Translations under genes and position numbers: made by a program | Source: Streptomyces sp. NBC_00539 | GTDB lineage: Bacteria > Actinomycetota > Actinomycetes > Streptomycetales > Streptomycetaceae | Direction: 5' to 3' | Length of the DNA: 64,000 nucleotides | NCBI RefSeq assembly: GCF_036346105.1 | Contig: NZ_CP107811.1 | Coordinates: forward strand, 5,475,501 to 5,539,500 | Notes under the pieces: generated by a model | The model's database searches: none | The model's input: only the letters and a program-made list of their open reading frames with translations | What the model was told of the DNA's origin: nothing | In this document: positions 50,389 through 59,125 of the stretch, piece by piece | Layout: each line of letters begins with the position of its first letter | Position numbering within the stretch: position 1 is the first letter of the stretch

Positions 50389-52647
50389 TTACTCGGGCTG
50401 TTCCCGGGCGGCCGCCGCGAGGGCCCGCAACAGGTCCGCCAGCCGGGTCGTGCGCGGCTTGGGCGGTACGTCGGCCACCGCGCGCGCCAGGGCCTGGTCG
50501 ACGCCGTGCACCACGGAAAGGTGCCGCCCGGCGCGCCCGAAGGCCGTGTACACCCAGTCCCGGGACAGCGCGTCCGCCGCGTCCCCGGGAAGCACCACGA
50601 CCACCGCGGGCCAGCGAGCCCCCACGGCCTGGTGCCCGGTCACGGCCCAGCCGTGCCGCACCTGCGACTCCACCCGTTCCTTGGCCACGACGGTCCGCGC
50701 GCCCGCCGCCTCCAGGTGCAGCCCCTGCGCGTCGGCCGACACCACCCGGGCCGGAAGGGCCCGCCCGGGCGCGGGTACGTACACCACCTTGTCGCCGGGG
50801 TCGAAGCCGCCGAACCGGCCGGGGCCGGGGTTCAGCCGCTCCTTGAGGGCCGCGTTCAGCGCCCGGGTCCCGGCCGAACCGCCGTGGCCCGGGGTGATCA
50901 CCTGCACGTCGTCGGCCGGGATCCCGAAGGCGCGCGGTACCGACTCGGCCACCAGCTGGACCGTGCGGTGGACGGCCTCGCCCGCGTCCCGCACCGGGAC
51001 GATGACGACCTCCTTGCCGGGGGCGTCGACCTGGTTCAGCTCCCCGATGCCGATGCCCGACACCAGCTCGCCCAGCGGTCTCGGATCCGGGACCCGGGAG
51101 ACGACCTGGGGGCAGGTCCGGGCCGCCAGCACATCGGCGAACACCCGCCCGGGCCCCGCGGAACCCAGCACGGCGGGGTCACCGGACAGCACCAGGCGGG
51201 CCCCGTCGGGCACCGACTCGACCAACGCGGCCGCGCTCTCCACGTCCAACTGGGGCGCGTCCAGGACGATGAGCAGGTCCAGCGCGAAGTGCCCCTCGGC
51301 GTCCCGCCCCGGCCCCTCCGTCCCGTCGAGCAGGCCCGCCACGGTGACGGCGCCCTCCGCCGGGGCGTGCGCGGCCAGAGCGGCCCGCAGGCCGAGCCGG
51401 CGCGCGGCCGCCAGCAGGGCCGCCGGTTCGGCGCGGGCGGCCTCGCCGCCGGTGTGGGTGACCAGGCCGTGGCCGGAGACGGCCCGGATCAGCTCGGCGC
51501 CCGGACCGCCGCCGGCGGCCTCCTCCCAGTCCGCGGGACCCGCGAAGGTGCTGGCCACCCGGGCCAGGCCGTCGGCGAGGCTCTCCTCGGCCAGGGCGTA
51601 ACCCTCCAGCCCCACCAGGACCGTGCCGGGCCGCTCGTCCTGCTGGTCTTCCGGGGAACCTGCGGATTCCGCGGACTCCGGGGACTGCGCGTCGGGCGAC
51701 GGCTCGTGGAACACCAGTACCGCGCCTTCGCCGATGGCCTGTTCCAGGGCCGCGGCCGGGTCCGGTACGCCGTACTGCGCCAGCGCCTTCTCCAGGACCG
51801 GCGCCTCCAGGGCGGTGTGCCCCTTGAGCGCGGCCTGGGCCAGCAGCCAGCCCACCAGCGCGCCGCCCCGGCGCTCGTCCCCGGGCCCCGCCTCGTCGCC
51901 CAGCAGGGCGCGGGCGAACCCGTCGGCCTGGGTGGGGCGCACCCCGGCCACCGCCAGGAGCCGCCACGGGTTCTCGCCGAGCTGCCCGGCGGCGCCTTCG
52001 CCGAGCGCGGTGGCGGCCGCCTCCGCGAGCGCCTCGGGGGCTCCGCCCCGGGCCAGCACGGCCCGTACGCCCTCGATGTCCCCGGCCGCCGCGACGGGCG
52101 CGGTGGGGCGGGGCGTCGGGGGAGTGGGAGCGGCGGCCCTGCGCGGCGCGGCCGGAGCGTCGTCGAAGTAGGCGGTCGGGGGCTTGGCCCCGCTCTCCAC
52201 CGCCCGTACGGCCGCCAGCAGATCGGCGGCCGTGCCGCTGAGCTTGGCGCCCGCCTCGACCGGTGCCTGCCGCTCCGCCTTGCGCCGGGCGATCCGCTCC
52301 CGCTCGATCTTCTGCGCGGCCAGCTCCGCCTGCGCCTCGCTGAGCCCGGGCTCGGCGCCCTCGGCCGCCTCCCCGCCCGCGGAAGCCTCCTCGCCCTCCG
52401 AAGCCTCCTCGCCCTCCGAAGCCTCCTCGCCCTCCGAAGCCTCCTCGCCCTCAGACGCCTCCCCGGCCGTGGCCTCCGCCGCCTCCCCGTTGTCCTCCGG
52501 GGCTTCCTGCCCGCCCGTGCCCGGTTCGCCCCGGGCGGCGTCGGCTGCCCCGGAGGACTCCGGGGCACGCGCGTCCTCGACCGCCCCGGCCTCCGGGCCG
52601 GTGGCGTCCGGTTCGTCCGCGGCGGTGGCGGCGGGGTCGGTACTCAC
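50389..52647 (-). CDS. RecD2-like helicase homologue lacking ATPase motifs, with helix-hairpin-helix region
   Basis: The 752-residue protein begins with an acidic low-complexity region that includes four copies of EGEEAS (about 64-87). A middle section (about 190-300) holds helix-hairpin-helix-like repeats (GENPWRLLAVAGVRPTQADG, ALGEGAAGQL). The C-terminal half follows RecD2 order. However, where Walker A should be it reads HTGGEAARAEP (about 397), Walker B reads VLDAPQLD without the glutamate, and GDPDQL has become GDPAVL. The last motif (VTGHQAVGARW ... YTAFGRAGRHLSVV) is also altered. It should bind DNA but probably cannot hydrolyse ATP. It overlaps the aldo/keto reductase gene by four bases. 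Confidence 0.72.
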   Translation of the reverse strand: MSTDPAATAADEPDATGPEAGAVEDARAPESSGAADAARGEPGTGGQEAPEDNGEAAEATAGEASEGEEASEGEEASEGEEASEGEEASAGGEAAEGAEPGLSEAQAELAAQKIERERIARRKAERQAPVEAGAKLSGTAADLLAAVRAVESGAKPPTAYFDDAPAAPRRAAAPTPPTPRPTAPVAAAGDIEGVRAVLARGGAPEALAEAAATALGEGAAGQLGENPWRLLAVAGVRPTQADGFARALLGDEAGPGDERRGGALVGWLLAQAALKGHTALEAPVLEKALAQYGVPDPAAALEQAIGEGAVLVFHEPSPDAQSPESAESAGSPEDQQDERPGTVLVGLEGYALAEESLADGLARVASTFAGPADWEEAAGGGPGAELIRAVSGHGLVTHTGGEAARAEPAALLAAARRLGLRAALAAHAPAEGAVTVAGLLDGTEGPGRDAEGHFALDLLIVLDAPQLDVESAAALVESVPDGARLVLSGDPAVLGSAGPGRVFADVLAARTCPQVVSRVPDPRPLGELVSGIGIGELNQVDAPGKEVVIVPVRDAGEAVHRTVQLVAESVPRAFGIPADDVQVITPGHGGSAGTRALNAALKERLNPGPGRFGGFDPGDKVVYVPAPGRALPARVVSADAQGLHLEAAGARTVVAKERVESQVRHGWAVTGHQAVGARWPAVVVVLPGDAADALSRDWVYTAFGRAGRHLSVVHGVDQALARAVADVPPKPRTTRLADLLRALAAAAREQPE
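52382..52455 (-). repeat. Four 18-bp repeats encoding EGEEAS
   Basis: The plus-strand unit TCCTCGCCCTCCGAAGCC is repeated four times, the last copy with a single change. On the minus strand it codes for the Glu/Gly/Ala/Ser repeat of the helicase-like protein. Confidence 0.8.
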
Positions 52648-53636
52648 AGCGTGCTCCAGTCCTGATCGGGGTAGCGGTGCACGGGCGCCGACACGTCGTC
52701 CAGCGCCCGGCAGATCTCCTCCGGAAGACTAAGGGCCTCCACTGACAGCGCCGCCCCGAGCTGCGCCGGCGTACGCGCGCCGACGATCGGCGCGACCACT
52801 CCCGGCCGGTCCCGCACCCACGCCAGCGCGACCTGGAGCGGGGTCACCGCCAGTCCGTGCGCGGCCGTCGCCACCGCATCCACGATCCGGCCCGACGCCT
52901 CGTCCAGGTACGGGTCCACGAAGGCGGCCAGGCTCTGCGACGCGCCCCGCGAGTCCGTCGGCGTACCGGCCCGGTACTTCCCCGTCAGCACGCCCCGGCC
53001 CAGCGGGGAGGACGGCAGCAGGCCCACGCCGAGGTCCAGCGCGGCCGGTAGCACCTCCCGCTCCACGCCCCGCTGGAGCAGCGAGTACTCCATCTGCGTG
53101 GAGGCGAGCCGGGTCCGCGCGCCGGGGGCGGCGAGCTGCCAGGTGGCCGCTTTCGCCAGTTGCCAGCCGCTGAACCCCGCCACCCCGGCGTACCTGGCCC
53201 GGCCGCTGCTGACGGCGAGGTCCAGCGCCTGGAGGGTCTCCTCCAGCGGGGTGTTCGGATCGAAGGCGTGCACCTGCCACAGGTCCACGTAATCGGTCTC
53301 CAGCCGGGCCAGGGAGTCGTCCAACGCCGCCAGGAGGTGCCCGCGCGAGCCGTCGCACCGCCGGTCCGGGTCCCGCACGGAGCCCGCCTTGGTGGCGATC
53401 ACCAGCTCCCGGCGCGGCACCAGCTTCCCCACGAGCTGCCCGAGGAGGTACTCCGCCTCCCCGCCCCCGTACACGTCGGCGGTGTCGACGAGGGTGCCGC
53501 CCGCCTCCCAGAAGGTCTTCAACTGTTCTGCGGCGCCCGCCTCGTCCGGTCCCTCCGCGGACCGGCCCCAGGTCAGGGTGCCGAGGCCGATCCGGGACAC
53601 GCGCAGGCCGGTGCGGCCGAGATGCCTCTGCTCCAT
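52644..53636 (-). CDS. Aldo/keto reductase
   Basis: The 330-residue NADPH-dependent enzyme has MEQRHLGRTGLRVSRIGLGT, the catalytic aspartate and tyrosine in VDTADVYGGGEAEYLLGQL, the lysine in ELVIATKAGS and the histidine in VDLWQVHAFDP. The C-terminal cofactor part is PIVGARTPAQLGAALSVEAL. Its last bases overlap the start of the helicase-like gene, so both are likely co-transcribed. The substrate is unknown. Confidence 0.92.
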   Translation of the reverse strand: MEQRHLGRTGLRVSRIGLGTLTWGRSAEGPDEAGAAEQLKTFWEAGGTLVDTADVYGGGEAEYLLGQLVGKLVPRRELVIATKAGSVRDPDRRCDGSRGHLLAALDDSLARLETDYVDLWQVHAFDPNTPLEETLQALDLAVSSGRARYAGVAGFSGWQLAKAATWQLAAPGARTRLASTQMEYSLLQRGVEREVLPAALDLGVGLLPSSPLGRGVLTGKYRAGTPTDSRGASQSLAAFVDPYLDEASGRIVDAVATAAHGLAVTPLQVALAWVRDRPGVVAPIVGARTPAQLGAALSVEALSLPEEICRALDDVSAPVHRYPDQDWSTL

Positions 53637-53703
53637 GAGCGCTGAGACTACTGGGGCACTGCCGCGGGCGACCGGGGCGCGCTACAGTCCCCGCAGACCT
53701 ACG

Positions 53704-53717
53704 TTACTGATCGGTAA
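53704..53717. promoter_or_regulatory. Near-palindromic site TTACTGATCGGTAA
   Basis: The 14-bp site is symmetric except for one pair and lies between the divergent aldo/keto reductase and F420-dependent oxidoreductase genes, 19 bp before the latter's ATG. It has the form of a TetR operator, but no regulator is encoded nearby. Confidence 0.5.
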
Positions 53718-53736
53718 ACCGGTAAGGGGACGACTC

Positions 53737-54786
53737 ATGCGGCTCGGCATCAATCTCGGTTACTGGGGTGCGGGCATGGACGGCGACAACCTCGCCGTCG
53801 CCCAGGAGGCCGACCGCCTCGGCTACGACGTCTGCTGGGCCGCCGAGGCCTACGGCTCCGACGCCGCCACGGTCCTGGCCTGGGTCGCGGCCCAGACCGA
53901 GCGGATCGACGTCGGCTCGGCGATCTTCCAGATCCCGGCGCGCCAGCCCGCGATGACGGCCATGACCGCCGCCACCCTCGACTCCCTCACCAAGGGCCGC
54001 TTCCGGCTCGGCCTCGGCGTCTCCGGACCGCAGGTCTCCGAGGGCTGGTACGGCGTGAAGTTCGACAAGCCGCTCGCCCGGACCCGCGAGTACGTGGAGA
54101 TCGTCCGCAAGGCCATGAGCCGCGAGCGCCTCTCCTACGACGGGCAGCACTGGACCCTCCCGCTGCCCGGCGGCCCCGGCAAGCCGATCAAGCTGACCGT
54201 GCACCCCGAGCGCGAACACATCCCGCTCTACATCGCCGCCATCGGACCGAAGAACCTGGAGCAGACCGGCGAGATCGCCGACGGGGCCCTGCTGATCTTC
54301 CCCGCCGCCGAGCACCTGGAGGAGACCGCGCTGCGCCACATCCGCGCGGGCCGTGAGAAGGCCGGGCTGACGATGGACGGCTTCGACGTCTGCCCCACCG
54401 TGCCCCTCGCCGTGGGCGACGACGTGAACGCCCTCGCCGACACGTTCCGCCCGTACACCGCCCTGTACGTCGGCGGTATGGGCAGCCCGAAGCAGAACTT
54501 CTACAACCAGCTCGCGCAGCGCATGGGCTACGAGAAGGAAGCCGCCGAGATCCAGGACAAGTACCTGGGCGGCGACAAGGCGGGAGCCGCCGCGGCGGTC
54601 CCGCACTCGCTGATCGACTCGACCACCCTGCTCGGCTCGGTGGAGCGGATCGCGGACGGGATGCGCGCCTACGCCGACGCCGGGGTCACCACCCTCACGC
54701 TCGCCCCGGCCGGGTTCACCCTGGACGAGCGGATCACCGCCCTACGGGCCGGCGTACAGGCCCTGGAACACGCAGGCCTGGCCTGA
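53737..54786 (+). CDS. LLM-class F420-dependent oxidoreductase
   Basis: The 349-residue luciferase-like protein begins MRLGINLGYWGAGMDGDNL and contains AAEAYGSDAATVLAWVAAQT, GRFRLGLGVSGPQVSEGWYG and IPLYIAAIGPKNLEQTGEIA, typical of actinobacterial F420-dependent enzymes. It is expected to transfer hydride between F420 and an unknown substrate in the cytosol. GGTAAGGGGA precedes the ATG. Confidence 0.92.
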   Translation: MRLGINLGYWGAGMDGDNLAVAQEADRLGYDVCWAAEAYGSDAATVLAWVAAQTERIDVGSAIFQIPARQPAMTAMTAATLDSLTKGRFRLGLGVSGPQVSEGWYGVKFDKPLARTREYVEIVRKAMSRERLSYDGQHWTLPLPGGPGKPIKLTVHPEREHIPLYIAAIGPKNLEQTGEIADGALLIFPAAEHLEETALRHIRAGREKAGLTMDGFDVCPTVPLAVGDDVNALADTFRPYTALYVGGMGSPKQNFYNQLAQRMGYEKEAAEIQDKYLGGDKAGAAAAVPHSLIDSTTLLGSVERIADGMRAYADAGVTTLTLAPAGFTLDERITALRAGVQALEHAGLA

Positions 54787-54989
54787 GGGTCGTCCCGTAG
54801 GCCGGCCGGCGAACGCCCTGCGGCCGTGGTGGGGGCTCGGGGGTCTTCCCCGCCACGGCCGACACAGCCAACAACGCGCGGGGCGGCCCCGGGGTTACGC
54901 CCCGGCACCCCCGCCTCGGCTTCGTTCATTCGGCCGAGTCCCGCCACGCATCGGTTGCCCGCCCGCCGTATCCGCCTTTGACTCGGAGC

Positions 54990-55778
54990 ATGCTCTCTGC
55001 CCGCAGCCTGTTCCAGGAGATCATCGAGAACGACGACTCCTTCCAGCTGTTCTGTTCCATCGCCGCCAGCGGGGAGTCCCAGGGCGGCTGGGAGAACGGC
55101 CGCATCTGCGCGTTGGTCCCCGACGGATTGCGCCACCTCGCGCCCAAGATCGCCCGGCACGGCGCGGACGAGGACAAGCACGGCCGGATCTTCCAGGCCC
55201 TGCTGCGCAGGCGCGGCCTGCCCGCCGTCCCGGTGCCGCCCGAGACGGACTACACGATGCTGCTGGAACGGCGGGGGATCGGCCTCGCGCACGAGAAGCT
55301 GAACCGCGAGGAGCCGCTGACCGAGGAGGACGTCGTCGTCTACCTCGCACACAGCCGCGTCACCGAACAGCGCGCCGCCGACCAGATGGACATGCTGGTC
55401 AAGCACTTCGGGGACCACCCGGAGGTCGGCAGGGCCCTCCGCATGATCAGCAACGACGAGGACAACCACCTCGCCTACTGCCACGAGGAACTCCTGGCCC
55501 TGGTCCGCGCCGGCCACGGCCGGACCATCCAGCGGGTGCTGCGCGAGAGCGCCCTCGCCGAGATCGCCGTCTACCGGGACGTGAGCCTGGCCGTCATGGC
55601 GCACATGGGCAGGCTGCTGAGGTGGCCCGCACCCAAGGCGGCCGCCCTCGCCGCCGGGATCCGCGGGACGTACGCCTACGAGCGGTTCAGCGGCTGGCAC
55701 CGCATGGTCGGCCTGAGCATGCCCCAGCGCCGCGACGCACTCGGCGGCGTACCGTCCGGCGCGCCGGGATACGCCTGA
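54990..55778 (+). CDS. Ferritin-like di-iron protein
   Basis: The 262-residue protein is almost entirely helical with acidic and histidine residues in ferritin-like spacing (HGADEDKHGRIFQALL, SRVTEQRAADQMDML, ISNDEDNHLAYCHEELLAL). This gives repeated E/D-x2-H pairs for a di-iron site. The role may be an oxidase or iron-storage-related protein; no partner is evident. ATG 54990 follows CGGAGC. It ends five bases before the convergent CorA gene. Confidence 0.78.
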   Translation: MLSARSLFQEIIENDDSFQLFCSIAASGESQGGWENGRICALVPDGLRHLAPKIARHGADEDKHGRIFQALLRRRGLPAVPVPPETDYTMLLERRGIGLAHEKLNREEPLTEEDVVVYLAHSRVTEQRAADQMDMLVKHFGDHPEVGRALRMISNDEDNHLAYCHEELLALVRAGHGRTIQRVLRESALAEIAVYRDVSLAVMAHMGRLLRWPAPKAAALAAGIRGTYAYERFSGWHRMVGLSMPQRRDALGGVPSGAPGYA

Positions 55779-55783
55779 CGGTC

Positions 55784-56785
55784 CTACAGCCAGCCGCGGC
55801 TCTTGAACAGCCGGTGCAGGCCGATGCAGGCGGCCGCCATGACCACCAGGACCGCCGGGTAGCCCCAGCTCTGCCTGAGCTCCGGCATGTGGTCGAAGTT
55901 CATCCCGTAGATCCCCGCCACCATCGTGGGGACGGCCGCCATCGCCGCCCAGGCGGAGATCTTGCGCATGTCGTCGTTCTGCCGGACGCCCATCTGCGCC
56001 AGGTGCGCCGACAGCGCGTCCGACAGCAGCCGGTCCAGCCCCTCGATGTACTCGTTCGCCTTGGTCAGGTGGTCGGCGACGTCGCGGAAGAAGGGCTGGG
56101 AGCGCTCGTGCACGAACGGCACGTCCCCGAAGGCCAGCCGGTCCATCGGCTGGAGCAGCGGGCTCGTGGCCCGGCGGAACTCCAGCACCTGCCGCTTGAA
56201 ACCGTAGATCCGGGCGGCCGTGCTCTTCGTGTTCCGGCTGTCCGTGGCGTTCGGGGCGAACACCTCGGCCTCCAGCTCCTCCAAGTCCACCTGCAGCTCC
56301 GCCGCGACCTCGATGTAGTGGTCCACCACCGCGTCCGACACCGCGTAGAGCACTGCCGTCGGCCCGTGCCGCAGCACCTCCGGGTCCTGCTCCAGGCGCC
56401 GGCGTACGGCGGCCAGCGCGGCGCCCTCGCCGTGCCGGACGGTGACCACGAAGGAGTCGCCGATGAAGACCATCAGCTCGCCCGTCGTCACCGTGTCGGT
56501 GTCGTCGTCGTACACGACCGGCTTGAGGACGACGAACAGCGAATCGTCGTAGACCTCCAGCTTGGGGCGCTGGTGCGCGGTCAGCGCGTCCTCCACCGCC
56601 AGTCTGTGCAGCCCGAACTCCTGGCTGACGTGCTCGAATTCCTCCTCCGTGGGCTCGTACATCCCGATCCACAAGAAGGCGTCACCCGTCGCCCGCGCCT
56701 CGGCGAGGGCATCCGAGAAATCCTCGGGGGCCTCGGAGCGGCGGCCGTCCCGGTACATCGCGCAGTCGACTATCACGCGGGGCAT
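55784..56785 (-). CDS. corA: CorA-family magnesium/cobalt channel
   Basis: The 333-residue protein has a large cytoplasmic N-terminal domain and two C-terminal membrane helices. The family signature GMN is present in VAGIYGMNFDHMPELRQSWG. Coiled region LTKANEYIEGLDRLLSDALS precedes the pore. ATG 56785 follows GGAGGGAG. CorA mediates passive Mg2+ (and Co2+/Ni2+) entry. Confidence 0.92.
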   Translation of the reverse strand: MPRVIVDCAMYRDGRRSEAPEDFSDALAEARATGDAFLWIGMYEPTEEEFEHVSQEFGLHRLAVEDALTAHQRPKLEVYDDSLFVVLKPVVYDDDTDTVTTGELMVFIGDSFVVTVRHGEGAALAAVRRRLEQDPEVLRHGPTAVLYAVSDAVVDHYIEVAAELQVDLEELEAEVFAPNATDSRNTKSTAARIYGFKRQVLEFRRATSPLLQPMDRLAFGDVPFVHERSQPFFRDVADHLTKANEYIEGLDRLLSDALSAHLAQMGVRQNDDMRKISAWAAMAAVPTMVAGIYGMNFDHMPELRQSWGYPAVLVVMAAACIGLHRLFKSRGWL

Positions 56786-56840
56786 TCTCCCTCCATCCGC
56801 CCCCCACCCGCGCACCGCCACGACCGCTTAAGGTGGCCCC

Positions 56841-57530
56841 ATGGCCACGCTGATCCTCGTACGGCACGGGCGGTCCACCGCCAACACCGCGGGCTTGCTC
56901 GCCGGATGGACCCCGGGGGTGAGCCTTGACGAACGCGGCGCCGAACAGGCCGCCGCACTGCCCGGACGCCTCGACGGGGTACCGCTCGCCGCCGCCGTCA
57001 GCAGCCCGCTGCAACGCTGCCAGGAGACCCTCGCCCCGCTGCTGGCGGCCCGCCCCGGGCTGAACCTGCACACCGACGAGCGGATCGGCGAATGCCACTA
57101 CGGCGACTGGTCCGGCCGCAAACTCTCCGAACTCGCCGACGAACCCCTGATGAAGATCGTCCAGCAGCACCCCTCCGCCGCGGCCTTCCCCGGCGGCGAG
57201 ACCATGCGCGCCATGCAGGCCCGCGCCGTGGACGCCGTACGGGAGTGGAACGCGCGGATCGACGAGGAGCACGGCGCCGACGCCGTCTACCTCATGTGCT
57301 CGCACGGCGACATCATCAAGTCCCTTGTCGCGGACGCCCTCGGCATGCACCTCGACCTCTTCCAGCGGATCCATGTCGACCCCTGTTCCGTCACCGCCAT
57401 CCGCTACACGCAGACCCGCCCGTTCCTGTTCCGCCTCGGCGACACCGGGGACTTCGCGGGCCTCGTGCCGCGCAAATCGCCCGAAGACGGCGGGGACGCC
57501 GTCGTGGGCGGTGGTGCGGGCGCGGCCTGA
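56841..57530 (+). CDS. Histidine phosphatase (MSMEG_4193-type)
   Basis: The 229-residue enzyme has the RHG motif in LILVRHGRSTANTAGLLAGW with the phospho-acceptor histidine, and a second catalytic histidine in YLMCSHGDIIKSLVADAL. ERIGECHYGDWSGRKLSEL matches the actinobacterial subfamily. It stands upstream of DUF3090 and SCO1664-type genes, a conserved order in actinobacteria. Confidence 0.92.
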   Translation: MATLILVRHGRSTANTAGLLAGWTPGVSLDERGAEQAAALPGRLDGVPLAAAVSSPLQRCQETLAPLLAARPGLNLHTDERIGECHYGDWSGRKLSELADEPLMKIVQQHPSAAAFPGGETMRAMQARAVDAVREWNARIDEEHGADAVYLMCSHGDIIKSLVADALGMHLDLFQRIHVDPCSVTAIRYTQTRPFLFRLGDTGDFAGLVPRKSPEDGGDAVVGGGAGAA

Positions 57531-57613
57531 TCGAACGGCGCAGTAGGGTGGACGGGCCAACACAGGCAGCCCGCCCACGCCCCGCCCCTGCCATCGACAC
57601 TTGGAGACTGGAC

Positions 57614-58204
57614 GTGCCCCGTCAGGTGTTCCTTTACGACCCGCCGGACCGCTTCGTGGCCGGCACGGTCGGTCTGCCTGGACGCCGTACGTTCTTCCTC
57701 CAGGCCTCCTCCGGGACCCGCGTCACCAGCGTCTCCCTGGAGAAGACGCAGGTCGCCGCGCTCGCCGAGCGGATGGACGAACTGCTGGACGAGGTCGTAC
57801 GGCGCACCGGCGGCAACGCCCCCGTCCCGGCCGTCGCCTCCACCGAGGCCGCCGACACCGCCCCTCTCGACGTACCCGTCGAGGAGGAGTTCCGCGTCGG
57901 CACGATGGCCCTGGCCTGGGACGGCGAGGAACAGCGGATGATCGTCGAGGCGCAGGCGCTCGTCGAACTCGACGCCGACTCCGACGAGGACCTCGCGGAA
58001 GCGGAGGAGCGCCTCCTGCAGGACGAGGAGAACGGCCCGCCGATGCTGCGCGTGCGCCTCTCCGGCGCCCAGGCCCGCGCCTTCGCCAAACGCGCCCTCG
58101 ACGTGGTCAACGCCGGCCGGCCGCCGTGCCCGCTGTGCAGCCTGCCGCTCGACCCCGAAGGCCACGTGTGTCCCCGCCAGAACGGCTACCGGCGCCAGGC
58201 GTGA
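57614..58204 (+). CDS. DUF3090 family protein
   Basis: The 196-residue protein starts at a GTG (PRQVFLYDPPDRFVAGTVGL) and ends with CPLCSLPLDPEGHVC, a likely zinc-binding motif. The middle has beta strands (GTRVTSVSLEKTQVAAL) and an acidic helix. The function is unknown, but the gene is strictly linked to the histidine phosphatase and SCO1664-type genes. Its stop overlaps the next GTG. Confidence 0.9.
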   Translation: MPRQVFLYDPPDRFVAGTVGLPGRRTFFLQASSGTRVTSVSLEKTQVAALAERMDELLDEVVRRTGGNAPVPAVASTEAADTAPLDVPVEEEFRVGTMALAWDGEEQRMIVEAQALVELDADSDEDLAEAEERLLQDEENGPPMLRVRLSGAQARAFAKRALDVVNAGRPPCPLCSLPLDPEGHVCPRQNGYRRQA

Positions 58205-59004
58205 GCGCAGTGAACCCCACCGAGGAACTTCTCGCCAGAGGTGAGCTGACCGTCCGGGGCCGCATCGCCGAGGCCTCCAACGCCGTCCTGCTGTGCACGG
58301 TGACGTACGAGGGCGTCAGCGCCGAATGCGTCTACAAGCCCGTCAAGGGCGAGCGGCCGCTGTGGGACTTCCCCGACGGCAGCCTCGCGCAACGCGAGCG
58401 CGCCGCCTACCTGGTCTCCGAGGCCACCGGCTGGGGCCTCGTACCGGAGACGGTGCTGCGCGAAGGCCCGTACGGCGAGGGGATGGTCCAGCGGTGGATC
58501 GACGCCGGTGACGCGCCCGAGCCGGAGCTGCTGGCGCTCGTCGAGGGCGAGGAGGCCGGGGAAGGCTGGAAGCCGGTCGCCCTTGCCGAAGTGGGGCAGG
58601 GACGCACCGCGCTGCTCGTGCACGCCGACGACCCGAGGCTGCGCCGCCTCGCCGTCCTGGACGCCGTCATCAACAACGCCGACCGCAAGGGCGGCCACCT
58701 GCTGCCCGCCCCCGACGGCCGGCTCTACGGCATCGACCACGGCGTGACCTTCCACGCCGAGGACAAGCTGCGCACCCTGCTGTGGGGCTGGGCGGGCGAG
58801 CCCCTGACGGACGAGGCCCGCACCGTCTTGACCACCCTCGCCTCCCAGCTGGCCGGCGGGGGGCCCCTCGCCACCCGGCTGGCGGATCTGATCACCGCCG
58901 CCGAGCTGGCGGCCGTACGGGCCCGCGTGGCCCTCCTGCTGCGCGAAGGAACGCATCCCCGGCCCTCGGGGCAGTGGCCCGCCATCCCCTGGCCACCGGT
59001 CTGA
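58201..59004 (+). CDS. SCO1664-family protein, kinase-like fold
   Basis: The 267-residue protein starts at a GTG overlapping the DUF3090 stop. It contains AECVYKPVKGERPLWDFPDG (ATP-lysine-like region), VLDAVINNADRKGGHLL (catalytic-loop-like) and YGIDHGVTFHAEDKLRTLLW (metal-binding-like Asp-His-Gly). This layout resembles phosphatidylinositol 3/4-kinase-related folds. Activity is unknown. Coupling with DUF3090 suggests a joint role. Confidence 0.88.
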   Translation: MSAVNPTEELLARGELTVRGRIAEASNAVLLCTVTYEGVSAECVYKPVKGERPLWDFPDGSLAQRERAAYLVSEATGWGLVPETVLREGPYGEGMVQRWIDAGDAPEPELLALVEGEEAGEGWKPVALAEVGQGRTALLVHADDPRLRRLAVLDAVINNADRKGGHLLPAPDGRLYGIDHGVTFHAEDKLRTLLWGWAGEPLTDEARTVLTTLASQLAGGGPLATRLADLITAAELAAVRARVALLLREGTHPRPSGQWPAIPWPPV

Positions 59005-59125
59005 GCCGCCCGGGCCCGGCCGGCCCGCACCACGCACATGCCCGGCCGGACCGCAAGAGTGGTGATCAGGCCAACAGTGCTGGTCCGGTTCGATGACGGA
59101 ACATCCGTCCGGTTAGGCTCGAAGC

